Positions 33,840 to 44,297 of a stretch of 64,000 nucleotides of DNA are shown in pieces (position 1 is the stretch's first letter; each line of letters opens with the position of its first letter). Position numbers and translations under genes: made by a program. Source of the stretch: Harmothoe impar (lineage: Eukaryota > Annelida > Polychaeta > Phyllodocida > Polynoidae); the NCBI GenBank assembly GCA_947462335.1, contig OX381717.1, positions 44,683,523-44,747,522 of the forward strand, given 5' to 3'. The notes beneath the pieces were generated by a model, which was not told where the DNA came from, made no database searches, and saw only the letters and a list, made by a program, of their open reading frames with translations.

Positions 33840-34406
33840 TCACGGCAAACTGACTGGCGACCTCATAGGTCAGTTATTATTACATAACTATTATTACATA
33901 ACTCAGTAACCTTCGGTTATGTGTTAGATAGCGTGCACTTGGACACGTTTATTCCATGTACCCGCTGCCCCACAGGGTCAACACGAGGTGTTTAAATAAT
34001 AAGACCCAGACGGGTAAAATAGCCAAGTCAACAATGTCCCGTTTTTTTTAGCCAATATGGACAAAGAAAAACGGGGTGCTGTACACAGCTTGTGGACGGG
34101 GTGGCGGGTCGCTGCCAGACTATCCCCTGGTCCGATATGCAGTAAATTTTCTGCACCGTGTGACAACGACCGATCAGCTACCAACCTATTTTTGGTTATT
34201 TTTCTATTCAGTTTTTGATCAGCGCACTTTATTAGCGTGGTTTTTTTTTAAAATTTTTTTAATCATAAATAATATGTAGACTTGGAAAAAAAAAAGAGAA
34301 CTGACATGTCGCTGTTTTGTCACTAAACCCAAAGACCCACCCACCCCGTAGGCAGGGGAGACGTTTGTGAACGTTCCCTTAGGTCTCTATTCTTTATTTA
34401 TTGTGT

Positions 34407-34541
34407 GGCCCCTAAAGAGGGGCCAACCAACTGACACTGTCAGTTGGTTAGTAGATGCTACTCAACATGGGCGTAATTAATTACACCCAGTGTTGAGAAA
34501 CAACATGCCTGAGCTCAAAAGGCCCCCGTTGAGTGGGGGCC
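34407..34541. other. Cluster of four hairpins
   Basis: (1) 34407-34424: ggcccct-aaag-aggggcc. (2) 34425-34449: perfect 12-bp arms aaccaactgaca / tgtcagttggtt around one base. (3) 34461-34497: ctcaaca...tgttgag enclosing ggg/ccc and the palindrome gtaattaattac. (4) 34521-34541: ggccccc-gttgagt-gggggcc. The 3' flank of hairpin 1, aaccaactgacac, resembles the flank of the histone-type stem-loop at 32082 (aaccactgatcac). Read from the minus strand, hairpin 1 is followed by two overlapping AATAAA signals. This could be bidirectional 3' ends or a structured RNA. Confidence 0.7.
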
Positions 34542-36192
34542 CTTGTGGCACAACGAGTTGGTTCGTTTTTCAGATTACCTACTCGGCGAGAGTTTCTGCC
34601 TATGTATCTTTTATAAAGCCTTAGATATGGTGTGGTATTTTTCATCTCGCTATAGTTTAGTTGGTATTCAAAGAAACTGCCTCATTTCTATCAGAAATAC
34701 ACAATATTGAATTGTTTTTATATTTTAATATATTCAGAAGCACAGTTTGTTGCCTATATAGCTCATTATGCGTTGAAATGTTCGCGAGCATCGTAGGAAT
34801 GTACAAATCCCCTATTGTGGCGCCATCTGACGAAAGAGCAAGGAACTATACGTGACCTGAACCCCGCCCTCAGCGCGTTCGTTATTCGCATCTTTGACAG
34901 CGACTAAGAGACGCTCAAACTGTCTTATTTAGTTTGAACTTATCACAAATTTGTCTTTGATAGGTCGTAGATCGACTTCTGACTTTTTAGTTAGAATAAA
35001 AAACAAGTGACGCCGCCACAGACCCGCGCATTAACGCGCTCCGCCGTCTTCAGAGGGCCGAGTCTATAGTACAGTAGATTCTACTGTGTACTTACACTAA
35101 CAGTGCTACATATACATACCTGAGTCATAAGTGGGTTTTTTTTGTTGTTTTTTAGGGGAAAAAAAGTGATCTACTCACCCAAACCGCTATTAGTAGGTAA
35201 CCTGTATGACTCATGCCGCAAACATCTGCCTCGTGACTGATAGTGTACCGGTGGTGAAGTGCTGTTGCAAGAACAATTGAGGCTCTTTATATAGCTGAGA
35301 GAGCGAATGGACTAATCTTGTTTTCACCTTGAGCCCCACCCTATTCCAGAGAGGGTATCAAAAATCGCATGTACGCGTATATGGGCTTATAGCTGGTGAA
35401 TAGATAGATAAGGCGGGGCACCTGTGTATACTAAGACTCCAGGGGGCGTTTTAACGACAGGTGTGACGCGCCAGCCCGTGGAGGGAGCTTTTTTGTTTTT
35501 CACTTAGAGAGCGTATACAAAGCCTACAGGGGGTGATTAACGCCAGGTGTGACGCGCCAGCCAGTGGCCGGATCACCTCATCTTCTAAGCTTTTGTTTTC
35601 ACCTAGAGAGGGGATCGAGAGTGTATACAAAAAACTACAGGGGTGTTTAACGCGGCCAGCTGCCTACATGCTATAGTCTAAGCCTGTTTTCAGCTAGAGA
35701 GGGATCTACATCACCTAAGCCCTTTCCACCCTTAAATCGATCTGATAATTACCATAGAGAAGAGTAATGCGCGTTACATGTATATGGGCTTATAGCTGAG
35801 TAAGAGCTTAAGATGCTAGTCAACTGTGTATGCAAAAAAACAAACTACAGGGGGTGTCTAAAGTCGATTGTCATGCGCCAGCGGGCGGACAGAAGTCTGC
35901 CACTCTAGCTGTGACTACAAGCGCGTGCGTGTGGTAGACAGCTTAAATCAAACACGAGTTAAGCTCCTTATAGCTTCCTACTGTCTGCGGATTCGAGTCT
36001 TTTGTTTTTTCATGTATTTCCTCGGAGGGTCGAACAGGATTAAAGATGTAACGAACCCGCGCCTACACAGGTAGACAGCCGGTCGCCTTCCTAGTGAGAG
36101 TTTTCCTCCTGAGTTAAGAAGCTTATCTCGGAGCCTAGTACATAAGCGAGAGTGAAACATGAGTCCCACACACTTCTTCAACCACCTTCAGC
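34542..36192. other. Non-coding interior of the TIR element with degenerate repeats
   Basis: The most visible structure is at about 35425-35890. A unit of roughly 85-115 bp containing (c)tacagggggtg, ttaacg and gtgtgacgcgccagcc, followed by tttgttttcacctagagag, occurs three to four times with decreasing similarity. Short open frames (34661-34855, 35868-36074) have no recognisable features. The stretch just before 36193 probably holds the promoter of the Ala-rich gene, but I see no clear TATA box. Confidence 0.5.
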
Positions 36193-37593
36193 ATGGCGTC
36201 ATCAGGAATCACTCTACGTTCTACCGAATGTGAGCAATCCCAACACTACTACAGAGCCGCGACAACACCACATGAGGAGACGTCCATGTTTACTGATGAG
36301 TCAACAAGTAGCAAGGTGGAGGTTAGTTTTTATCAAGATTCGTACGGGTGGCTGGAAAGTGTGAGGGCTACTTCTGCAGCTAATGCTGCTGCTCGTGCAA
36401 AAGTTGGTTTTTATCAAGATTCGTACGGGTGGCTGGAAAGTGTGAGGGCTACTTCTGCAGCTAATGCTGCTGCTCGTGCAAAACGTGAAGCTCGTATCGC
36501 TGTTCGTGCTACACATGCAGCATACGAAGTTGCCCATGCTGCTAACAACGTTGCTGTTACTCTCGCCGCTGCTGCTCGTGCTGCTAATCTTTTTGCTACT
36601 GTTTCCGCTCTTGCTACCGATGCTGCTGCTACTGATGCTGCAACGCCTGCTAAAAGTGCCGCTGTTGCGGCTGCTGCTAGGGCTAATGCTATTAATGCTT
36701 GTACAGCTGCTAAACAAATAGCCGGTTTTGCTTCTGCTAGTCGCAGTGTCGCTGTTACGGCTATAGCTGATGCCCATGATGCTAAGTTACGGGCTTTTGC
36801 TTTTGCTGAAGCTGCTGTTGATGCTCAAGATGTTGCTGCTGCTGCTGCTACTGCTGCTGATGAGGCTGCTGCTGCCGCTGCTGCTGCTGCTGAAGATGCT
36901 GCTGCTGCTGCGGCTGATGCTCTAGACACCTATGACGCTGCTGCTCTAGACACCTATGACGCTGCTGCTGCTGAAGATACTGCTGCCGCTGCTGCTACTG
37001 CTGCTGCTGCTGCTGAAGATGCTGCTGCCGCTGCTCTAGACACCTATGACGCGGCTGCTGCTGCTTTTGCTGAAGATACTGTTGATGCTGCTGCTGCTAC
37101 TGCTGCTGCCGCTGCTGCTACTGCTGCTGCCACTGCTCTAGACACCTATGACGCGGCTGCTGCTGCTTTTGCTGAAGATACTGTTGATGCTGCTGCTGCT
37201 ACTGCTGCTGCCGCTGCTGCTACTGCTGCTGCCACTGCTCTAGACACCTATGACGCTCCTGCTACTCCTGCTCTAGACACCTATGATGCTGCTGCTGCTG
37301 CTGCTGCCACTGCTCTAGACACCTATGACGCTCCTGCTACTCCTGCTCTAGACACCTATGATGCTGCTGCTGCTGCTGCTGCCACTGCTCTAGACACCTA
37401 TGACACTCCTGCTACTCCTGCTCTAGACACCTATGATGCTGCTGCTGCTGCTGCTGCTGCTGAAGATGCTGCTGCTGCTGCTGCACTAGTCATCTATGAC
37501 GTGGCTACTGCTCTAGACACTTATGACGCGGCTGCTGCTGCTGCTGCTGCTGAAGATGCTGCTGCTGCTGCTGCTCTAGACACCTATGACTGA
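36193..37593 (+). CDS. 466-residue alanine-rich repeat protein of the TIR element
   Basis: Function unknown. The ATG at 36193 (ttcagcATGG) is in good context and starts a non-repetitive N-terminus (MASSGITLRSTE). A 27-residue unit beginning FYQDSYGWLESVRATSAA is present twice in tandem (46-72 and 73-97). Residues 98-240 are Ala-rich with spaced Lys, Arg and Val. From about 244 to the end there are twelve LDTYD motifs separated by runs of Ala with AED or APATP linkers. I see no Lys or Arg after residue 199, so the C-terminal half is acidic. This composition predicts long solvent-exposed helices, as in Ala-rich antifreeze or fibre-like proteins, but no homology is claimed. Much of the coding DNA is a GCT-rich microsatellite-like tract, so length is likely to vary. 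The stop lies 60 bp before the right-end repeats. Confidence 0.6.
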   Translation: MASSGITLRSTECEQSQHYYRAATTPHEETSMFTDESTSSKVEVSFYQDSYGWLESVRATSAANAAARAKVGFYQDSYGWLESVRATSAANAAARAKREARIAVRATHAAYEVAHAANNVAVTLAAAARAANLFATVSALATDAAATDAATPAKSAAVAAAARANAINACTAAKQIAGFASASRSVAVTAIADAHDAKLRAFAFAEAAVDAQDVAAAAATAADEAAAAAAAAAEDAAAAAADALDTYDAAALDTYDAAAAEDTAAAAATAAAAAEDAAAAALDTYDAAAAAFAEDTVDAAAATAAAAAATAAATALDTYDAAAAAFAEDTVDAAAATAAAAAATAAATALDTYDAPATPALDTYDAAAAAAATALDTYDAPATPALDTYDAAAAAAATALDTYDTPATPALDTYDAAAAAAAAEDAAAAAALVIYDVATALDTYDAAAAAAAAEDAAAAAALDTYD

Positions 37594-37651
37594 AAACATA
37601 GTAAGCGTTATTTACAAACACTGCTGTTACCTATGCCTAAACTTAGTAGGT

Positions 37652-37741
37652 CTTATTTACAAACAAGAGAGCCACGTGGTGTTGTTTACAAACAAAGAGA
37701 GCCACGTGGTGTTGTTTACAAACAAAGATAGTCACGTGATG
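37652..37741 (+). promoter_or_regulatory. 30-bp repeat with forkhead and E-box motifs, three copies
   Basis: The unit ttgtttacaaacaaagagag followed by ccacgtggtg is repeated three times head to tail. It combines a forkhead site (TGTTTAC on one strand and TGTTTGTAAA-like on the other) with a CACGTG E-box. It lies between the Ala-rich gene and the right TIR. Confidence 0.75.
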
Positions 37742-38139
37742 TTGTTGTGGTCTATCATGTCAATGAAGGGGTCACGTGATCAAGGGGGCGTGGTCTATTA
37801 TGCAAATGAGGGGGTCGCGTGACCAAATGGCGACCTCTGATTGGCTGGTGATCAAGAAGGCGTGGCTTATTATGCAAATGAAAGGGTCACGTGATCAAGG
37901 GGGTGTGGCCTATTATGCAAATGAGGGGGTCACGTGACCAAATGGAAGCCTCTGATTGGCTGGTGATCAAGGGGGCGTGGCCTATTACGTAATTATGCAA
38001 ATGAGGGGGCGTGGCCTATTACGTAATTATGCAAATGAGGGGGTCACGTGACCAAATGGAGGCCTCTGATTGGCTGCATGTCGATTGAGTAATAAACAGT
38101 AGTTAACTATAGTCCCGTTCCGATACATACTATACTACT
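37742..38139. promoter_or_regulatory. Right TIR packed with octamer, E-box, CCAAT and TTACGTAA sites
   Basis: Inverted counterpart of 28390-28930. It has five ATGCAAAT octamers, three ctgattggct boxes (CCAAT on the other strand), two attacgtaat palindromes and four more CACGTG sites; with those in the adjacent 30-bp repeats the total is seven, as on the left. The outermost 190 bp are nearly identical to the left arm. Confidence 0.75.
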
Positions 38140-38145
38140 TTCCTG
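38140..38145. other. Target-site duplication, right copy (TTCCTG)
   Basis: Identical to 28384-28389. Follows directly on the final ...actact of the right inverted repeat. Confidence 0.85.
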
Positions 38146-38835
38146 CATTGAGAGCAGTTAATAGCTCAAGAATCACTAACAGAAAGAGTACACAGTTCCA
38201 TGCATACTCCTGTCGTCTTTATGACTGTGAAATAATGGTGAACTGTTTTGCTAGCTCAACAGTACCTGCTTTCAACATTATGTTAGTTATATACATGTCT
38301 GCAACATAGCACCTTCTTTTGCTTTTGTCACTACTATTAATACAACCACTCTAATAGTCTTTGGCTCCCTATATGACCAAGCTCTCAGTCAATATAGTTG
38401 AAGCAAGTTAGTCATCTCTTGGCTTCCTAAATGACCAACATAGGTTAGTCAATATTGTCACGTTGGTCAGCACTGACCAACTCACCTTAGTCTTCTCTAT
38501 TTCAAGTAGTTTTAGGTTTATGCCTCAGATAATTCTTAATAGCACCTGATCTTGACTGATCGATGTTCCTATGACTAGCCCAAGATAGCCACTTCAGACT
38601 AAGAGCCGGAGCATTTAGATCTTCTTTGCATGCACATGCAGCAGATTTCCTCTCATGGCTCAGTTGATAAAAACTGAGGTTTCCGAGCCATTTTCTCCTG
38701 TCAATGACAGAAGATCCTTTTCTACTGTGCAAAGTGTCCTCATCTTTTATGTTTGAGTTGTCGCAAAAGTTAAGTGCAGCTGAGAACATTGTGTCTGAAT
38801 GTATTCATTAACAGTACAACAGGTGACAATCACTC
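38146..38835. repeat. Flank and array block delta
   Basis: Delta (about 38615-38835) completes the unit whose gamma block lies at 28090-28330. The 470 bp before it are non-coding and include the short palindrome ttggtcag-ca-ctgaccaa (about 38463-38480). Confidence 0.55.
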
Positions 38836-39364
38836 CGACCTTCTTTTATCATACATTAGAGAAGCTCAAAGAAATTTATACGGTGACATAGCATCTCCCA
38901 CAAAGTCAAGGTGTCTGCAACTAATACTCGGTATGTGTGTGCATGTAGATCACTGCATTGAAGTATGTGTGCCTTATAATGGTAAATGTCAAAGTCATTA
39001 TCCTATACTGCAGTTTTCTACAATTTCCTGCAAGAGTCTAACTTCTTCAACTAGCCTTATTCATAGCGTAAACCCAGGGAAACTTTAGTTTTCTACTAAT
39101 ATTGTTTCATGATGATTTTGAATCGAGCCATTTAATAGGCTTCAAATGTTAAGACTGTTTTGAAAGTTTACAAATTACGTCACCCCTGCTCGAAAAAAAC
39201 ATCATCACCCCCCCCCCCCCCAAAAAAAAAAAAAAACACACCCAAAGAACACATTTAAGCTAGCACGACAAGAGCCTTTTGAACCATTTTGAATTGGGGC
39301 TCTACGACAAATTTGATTCATCAATACATTTATTATTGATCCCAGTTATTTCCTGTGTTACTTC
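38836..39364. other. Non-coding interval
   Basis: Contains a C-run followed by an A-run at 39210-39235. An open frame at 38774-39088 has no recognisable features. Nothing else is seen. Confidence 0.4.
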
Positions 39365-41230
39365 TCATCATCCCTACATGACGCTACCTTATGGTGACTA
39401 ACAACCAGGCAACTTGGTCACGTGGTGAACACCGCGGATAACTAGATCTAGTGCTTGAGGTGCTGTTCTACCAGGTGAAGAGCTGTCGCCCCTGCCAGTA
39501 CCTTCACCACCATCTAGCTTCCATTAGAGTGTGGTGCATTCTTGCTTTTTTTTGCTGTCGCCTGGTCACCAATATTTCTGGGGGATGTAAACTTGACAGA
39601 TGGCTAAGCGAAAAGGCCTGTCAGGTTGCAAACAGTCCATGTAATATTTTTTCTTTTCTGTAGAGGTATTTTGGTGTATTTCTGAGTATAAGAAGATGGG
39701 TGAAGCTGTTATAAATACGAGTTATGCAGGTGTATAGCTTTGATGGTAAAGGAGGTGTATGCTCATTTCATGTATCACGGTTACACCTGGTGAACAATTT
39801 GCAAGTTGATCAGCAAGGATTCTGACAGGTTAGGTTTCTGGACTAAGCTCTGTTACAAAACAAGTACTCCGATAGCTCCAGAATTTGGATGGGTTGATGT
39901 CCTGAAGTTAAGCTGCATTTTAATTATAATTATGATGTCAACCTCAGAGGCAATAACTAACTAACCATAGTTATCTCAGCCTCTTATTAAAGAGACCCAG
40001 GAAATCGTGATGTGAGTCCTCGGTACTTTGGAGGCTACTCATTTATCTGTAAGGGTCACAGATCGGGCCAATCAGAGGTTGTGTAACTGTGGTAGTGGCA
40101 GCCATACAATATGGTGGTTCCTTGTTACAGGCACCGGCTCTCTGTACATCGACCCCTCAGATCGGACATTGGAGGAATGTAAACTTAGCTAATGTATATT
40201 GTGTCAAAATTACATTAGCAGGAACAGTCGTTCATCATTGTTCTATATTCTATGTATTTGTTTTTTTCTCCTATATTAGTTATCAATTACAGGATATACA
40301 ACCTTAACAGCAGAGAAAGCCATTAGATGTGAATTAATTGTATCAAACGAATCTTCAGAGCTGTAAATTATGACTCTATTCTAAAAGGGGTAGAAGCCAT
40401 TTTCAATATTGTCTCACTACAAGTCCCCCAACCCATCCCTCACATTTGATTCCCTCCCTGTCTGAAACAAAGCACCTTGATCTGCTTTTGTCACTGTTAT
40501 TTCTGCATCCATGCACATCTATCAGATTTCCCTTTCACAGCTGATTTGCCAAAAAGCAGTGTTTCCCGGCCATTTGATATTGACAGTGGCACTCCATGCC
40601 TCTGTACTGTGCAAACCCTCATGTTTTATGCCTGACATGTTCCAAAGTTAATTACAGCTCAGGCCATATGTCTGTGTGTATTTATTAACAGCACTATAGG
40701 TGAGCATCATTCTAAAATAACTTTCCCTACCTTCTGCACCTTCTGCTCAGAAAGTTTAATTGATTTAGAATAAAATGCAATGAGCACATGTTGTCAGCTG
40801 GTTATAAACAGTGATAAAGGGATGCATTGTTAAATAAAACAAAGTAGCCTTAAGGCAATAGGATATTTTATAAATAATCCAATCATTTTAGAAAGTTTCA
40901 CCGAAAATAACTGGACAGTGAGTTTATGATCCAAGCTTATTTCCTCACATAGCCCAATAGTCCTCAACACACAGAGTGGCGAACAAAATGAATGCTTGCC
41001 TTTCTACCCCAGTGAGCTCTCCTCTGGAGGAGAGAAGAATAAAAACGAGGACATGTCTCTGTGATTTGATATCAAAAGCTGCTGGCAGAGAGAGACAAAA
41101 CTGGAAATACATCTGTTGCCCTCCTTTCTTTAAACCATTGGTGTCCCACAACACTGAGCGATAGTTAGAGGAATTTATCACTCTCTTATGTTTTCCTTTA
41201 AAATAACAAATCAGAGAACTGTGGCAACTC
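39365..41230. repeat. Array unit: blocks alpha-beta-gamma-delta-epsilon
   Basis: The most complete unit: alpha 39365-39560, beta 39595-39760, gamma 40035-40260, delta 40470-40720, epsilon 40900-41230. Order and spacing match 18775-20860. The high similarity inside blocks against poor similarity between them is what one sees for duplicated regulatory sequence or a long non-coding transcript. Confidence 0.7.
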
Positions 41231-42555
41231 TGCAAAAATGGGCTTTATTGCAGGGTGTACTAAGGTCCCTTTTTGCCAGGCAGTGTTACAAATGATTGCT
41301 GGTGGTTTGAATGTAATAGAGTAGCAGGGTGGTTAGGGTGGGGACTTTGTGGGGAACTGACTAAATATCATAACAAAATGTAAATGATATAGATCTTGAA
41401 TTCATGGTGTCTATACCCACGTGCACGTTTAAAACCATCAAGTCAATGCCACAGATTCAATCAGACCATGACAAGTGAATCAATAATCAATGAAGCATAT
41501 TTCACCAATGGTAATGCACATGCCTTTTAACAACTTTAGGTAGATATAGAAACCAAAATAGGAACACTTCATGAAAACTACCTCTGATAGGAGAGCTACC
41601 TAAACATGTCCTCATAGTCAATTTCAAGGAAAATCAGTGTTTTTCTTTGGAATACAACACTATGAAGGAAATGAGAACCCAGCTTTTTTCTTACATTAAT
41701 ATGAGGGGGAGATATAACTCTTTTAAATATATCATATTCTGGTTTGGGTTCACCTATCCCACATGGCCATATTTGGGGGTCAAAAGTGCCAATTCTATTT
41801 CTGGGTCATTTTCAGACAGTCATATTTATAATACCCTGAATAATCTTTGTTTACTTAAGGTAACACATATGCCTATTGACATAGTTATATAGACACAGGA
41901 AATCAATTTTATGGCCCAATTGTGATGACTACTTCTGATGGGAGAGCTCTCTGAACCTGCCTTCGTGCTCAAAGGGAAAGGTGTATTCCCAAGTTTGACC
42001 ACATGGCAATATGGGAAATTCTATGCTTTACACTTTGATATTACATTTGCCTTATGCCAGTAACCCATAGAACCAGTTCAGAAAATCACACATCCTCAAC
42101 CCAAGCGATTTCTGAATTATAAGCCTTTGGAAATGGCCAAGAAATATTGTATAGAAAAAGTGTACTTGCTTCATTCTGTTTGTGGGCCTGTAGGATCTGA
42201 CATAATAGGAATTCTGCCTAAATATTTTGCACAACTCTATTCATTATGTGTGTCTACATTAGGAAGGAAGCACATTCAAATCTGAGGAGGTCAGGTGGGG
42301 AGCCGTTGATGAAATTCAATGGAGTTACTCTAATACAATATATTATTTGTATTGCAGTATCCATGCACAAACATCAGGGAGAAAAGGTAGATGAACATAA
42401 TACACTATTCAACTCATTTTTAAATTCAATTGCACTGGCAATGTAAACAATGATTTTAATGGATGTTCTAATTCATTATATAAATAGTCTACAGTTAACA
42501 TTATATCATACATAGCCAGATGCATGTAAACCATGATTATTGCATTACTGAAAGT
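41231..42555. other. Non-coding interval
   Basis: A near-repeat of cctctgataggagagctacct / cttctgatgggagagctctct occurs at about 41580 and 41933. No credible ORF or RNA gene is seen. Confidence 0.4.
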
Positions 42556-42559
42556 AGTT

Positions 42560-43220
42560 CAGACAGTGATAGTTTCCTTGAAGTTCTTAGTGTGCCCTTC
42601 TGCTATTGTAACACTGTCAATACTGAAAATGAAGAAGAACTAAAGTTGTAAAACATTCCTTTGAAGCGAGATCTTGTTGCCGAGGTGTGAGTCCCAGAGC
42701 TCCATCCCTCCATAGAAGAAGAGGGATAGTGCAGGGTAAACTATGGCACCCTGCATCACTGCTTTGCTAGTAAATATGTGCTTGGGTCAATATGGGATCT
42801 TTAATCAATATACTCTGTTGTCAGATTGCCCGTCCGCGGATGGGTAGGATTTGGGGATTTGTCCGGGACCCTGTGAGGAGAATCCTACCTGATAGTACTG
42901 AATAACACACACCCTCTCCATCTCCCAGCCACTAATTCAATATGCCCAGACTGATTGAAGACAGATTACTTTTTGTAGTAAAACATTGATTTTTCATGCC
43001 TCATCCTGGGCTACTCTTTCGAGAATTATAAGAAAAGCATTAAAGCTTGGATCTGAACTAAGAACTATCAAAGTTGACTGTGCCATAGCTCTCACATGTC
43101 TTGTAATGATTATCCTCTGAGTACCCTCTGAATATCCTCTGAGTATCCTCTGCGGGGGGGGGGGGGGAGGTCCAGGTCAAGAAATCAATCAACTTTTGAA
43201 ACAGATCCTGCAGATCCTGT
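42560..43220. repeat. Array block eta, most complete copy
   Basis: Includes gcgagatcttgttgccgagg, agtaaatatgtgct, caatatactctgttgtc, a triplicated tatcctctgag motif, a G run (43145-43158) and cttttgaaacagatcctgca. Confidence 0.65.
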
Positions 43221-43447
43221 ATTTTATTTAGTACTCTAGTCAAATTTTTTTCTGGAGGTGTCAACCTCATTATCAACCTTTTGTTTATTGTGAGTTTTTA
43301 TCAAGTGATCAATCAGAGCTCTCTGTTTATAAGACATGCACTTTTAGTTACTAGTTATGTGGAATCAAGTGACCTTTGATCATCAAGTTGGTGCTGGCCC
43401 ATTCATTCACACCGATGAGAGGATGTCGTGCTATTGTGATATTTGAT

Positions 43448-44297
43448 ACCAGGGGTCTGTTACATAATGTGTACCCGTTAGTAGCGTGCTATAAATAATA
43501 GCGGGTATGTTTTAGCGGGTACAGTAAGGGGTAAGAAATTGCAGTGTTGCAGGGTGAATAAAAATATTAAAGGGCAATACAATATCTTGTGCCCGTTAAT
43601 ATTGGTGCCCGTTAATTTGTGCCCGTTTATTATGCCCAGAATATGTCCAAAATGGGCAGGGTACATGGTAAAGTACACATTTTTGGGTACTACGTCACAA
43701 CTTGTCAAGAACCATATATCAATGAAAATAGGAAAGGTTGCATACAACAAAGAAAATATTATATTATTGAATAATTAACGGGCAACAATTTGTCAATGAA
43801 AATAATATAGGGCCACACATAACAAATATAATAAGATATCTATGATCACTAGCAGTGCCCTACCATTTAAATAGTGGGCATGGCTGTACGGGCACCAATT
43901 TTCGTTCATATTTTTCCTATAAAAAAAACGTTATATGTTTATAAATTTCACTAAATACTTATATGCAAACCTTTATTTATATATAATTATCAAAATTTAG
44001 TTTAAAAAAATGGTGGTATATGTATTTTTTAAAGTTAAACATGTGCTTGACAGACGTATAACTTTGACTCATGAAACACCATATATCTTATATTAAAGGG
44101 TACAAATATTTATTAAAGACCACCTTCTTGCGGGGATGGTAACACTACACAAATTTATATAGAAAAGACAAATCATACCCTTTTCCCCTAAAGGGTACCA
44201 TTAATTAACGGGTAACATCATTTACAGCCTTGCAACACTGAACTGCATTTATGTAATTATTCGTACCCGTTAATTCATTATGTAACAGACCCCTGGT
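43448..44297. mobile_element. 850-bp TIR element with internal cccgttaat repeats
   Basis: The left end accaggggtctgttacataa is exactly mirrored by ttatgtaacagacccctggt on the right, with 22 bp of perfect inverted repeat. The word cccgtta(at) or its complement is scattered near both ends, as subterminal repeats are in hAT and CACTA elements. No transposase frame. No clear target duplication could be fixed. Confidence 0.75.

Larger units (their letters stand above)
32870..34150 (+). repeat. 398-bp tandem cassette, about 3.5 copies
   Basis: Copies 1-3 end 398 bp apart (stops at 33043, 33441 and 33839), and copy 4 follows after 390 bp. Each complete copy has a T-rich tract and TAG acceptor (33263, 33661, 34051), then an open segment of about 59 codons ending in aaataa, then about 220 bp containing gtaacctttggttatgtgtt and aagacccagacgggtaaaat. 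Copy 1 lacks the acceptor region. Copy 4 has a 1-base deletion and an early stop. The array may be exons duplicated in tandem or a satellite with fortuitous frames. Confidence 0.75.
28390..38139. mobile_element. 9,750-bp TIR element with 6-bp target duplication and novel cargo genes
   Basis: The ends are exact inverted repeats beginning agtagtatagtatgtatcgg. They stay nearly identical for about 190 bp and similar in repeat content for about 450 bp. A TTCCTG duplication flanks the element, and it splits a gamma-delta pair that is adjacent in the paralogous array units. AG...CT termini, a 6-bp duplication and TIRs of hundreds of bases are the hallmarks of Polintons/Mavericks, but I see no DNA polymerase B, integrase, ATPase, protease or capsid frame. 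It is best read as a non-autonomous element mobilised in trans that carries its own genes: a 117-codon gene with a histone-like 3' end, a tandem exon-like cassette and an Ala-rich protein gene, all on the plus strand. The class assignment is inference; the boundaries are directly visible. Confidence 0.8.

Noticed and set aside
34661..34855. 64-residue frame as a third cargo gene
   Set aside because: AT-rich, no repeats or motifs, and no flanking signals like those of the two accepted genes.
36301..36777. 158-residue Ser-rich frame opposite the Ala-rich gene
   Set aside because: Antisense shadow of GCT-rich codons; it has no non-repetitive part, unlike the plus-strand frame.
28390..38139. Complete autonomous Polinton
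   Set aside because: No polymerase B, integrase, packaging ATPase, protease or capsid frame was found in any reading frame; only the ends and target duplication length fit.
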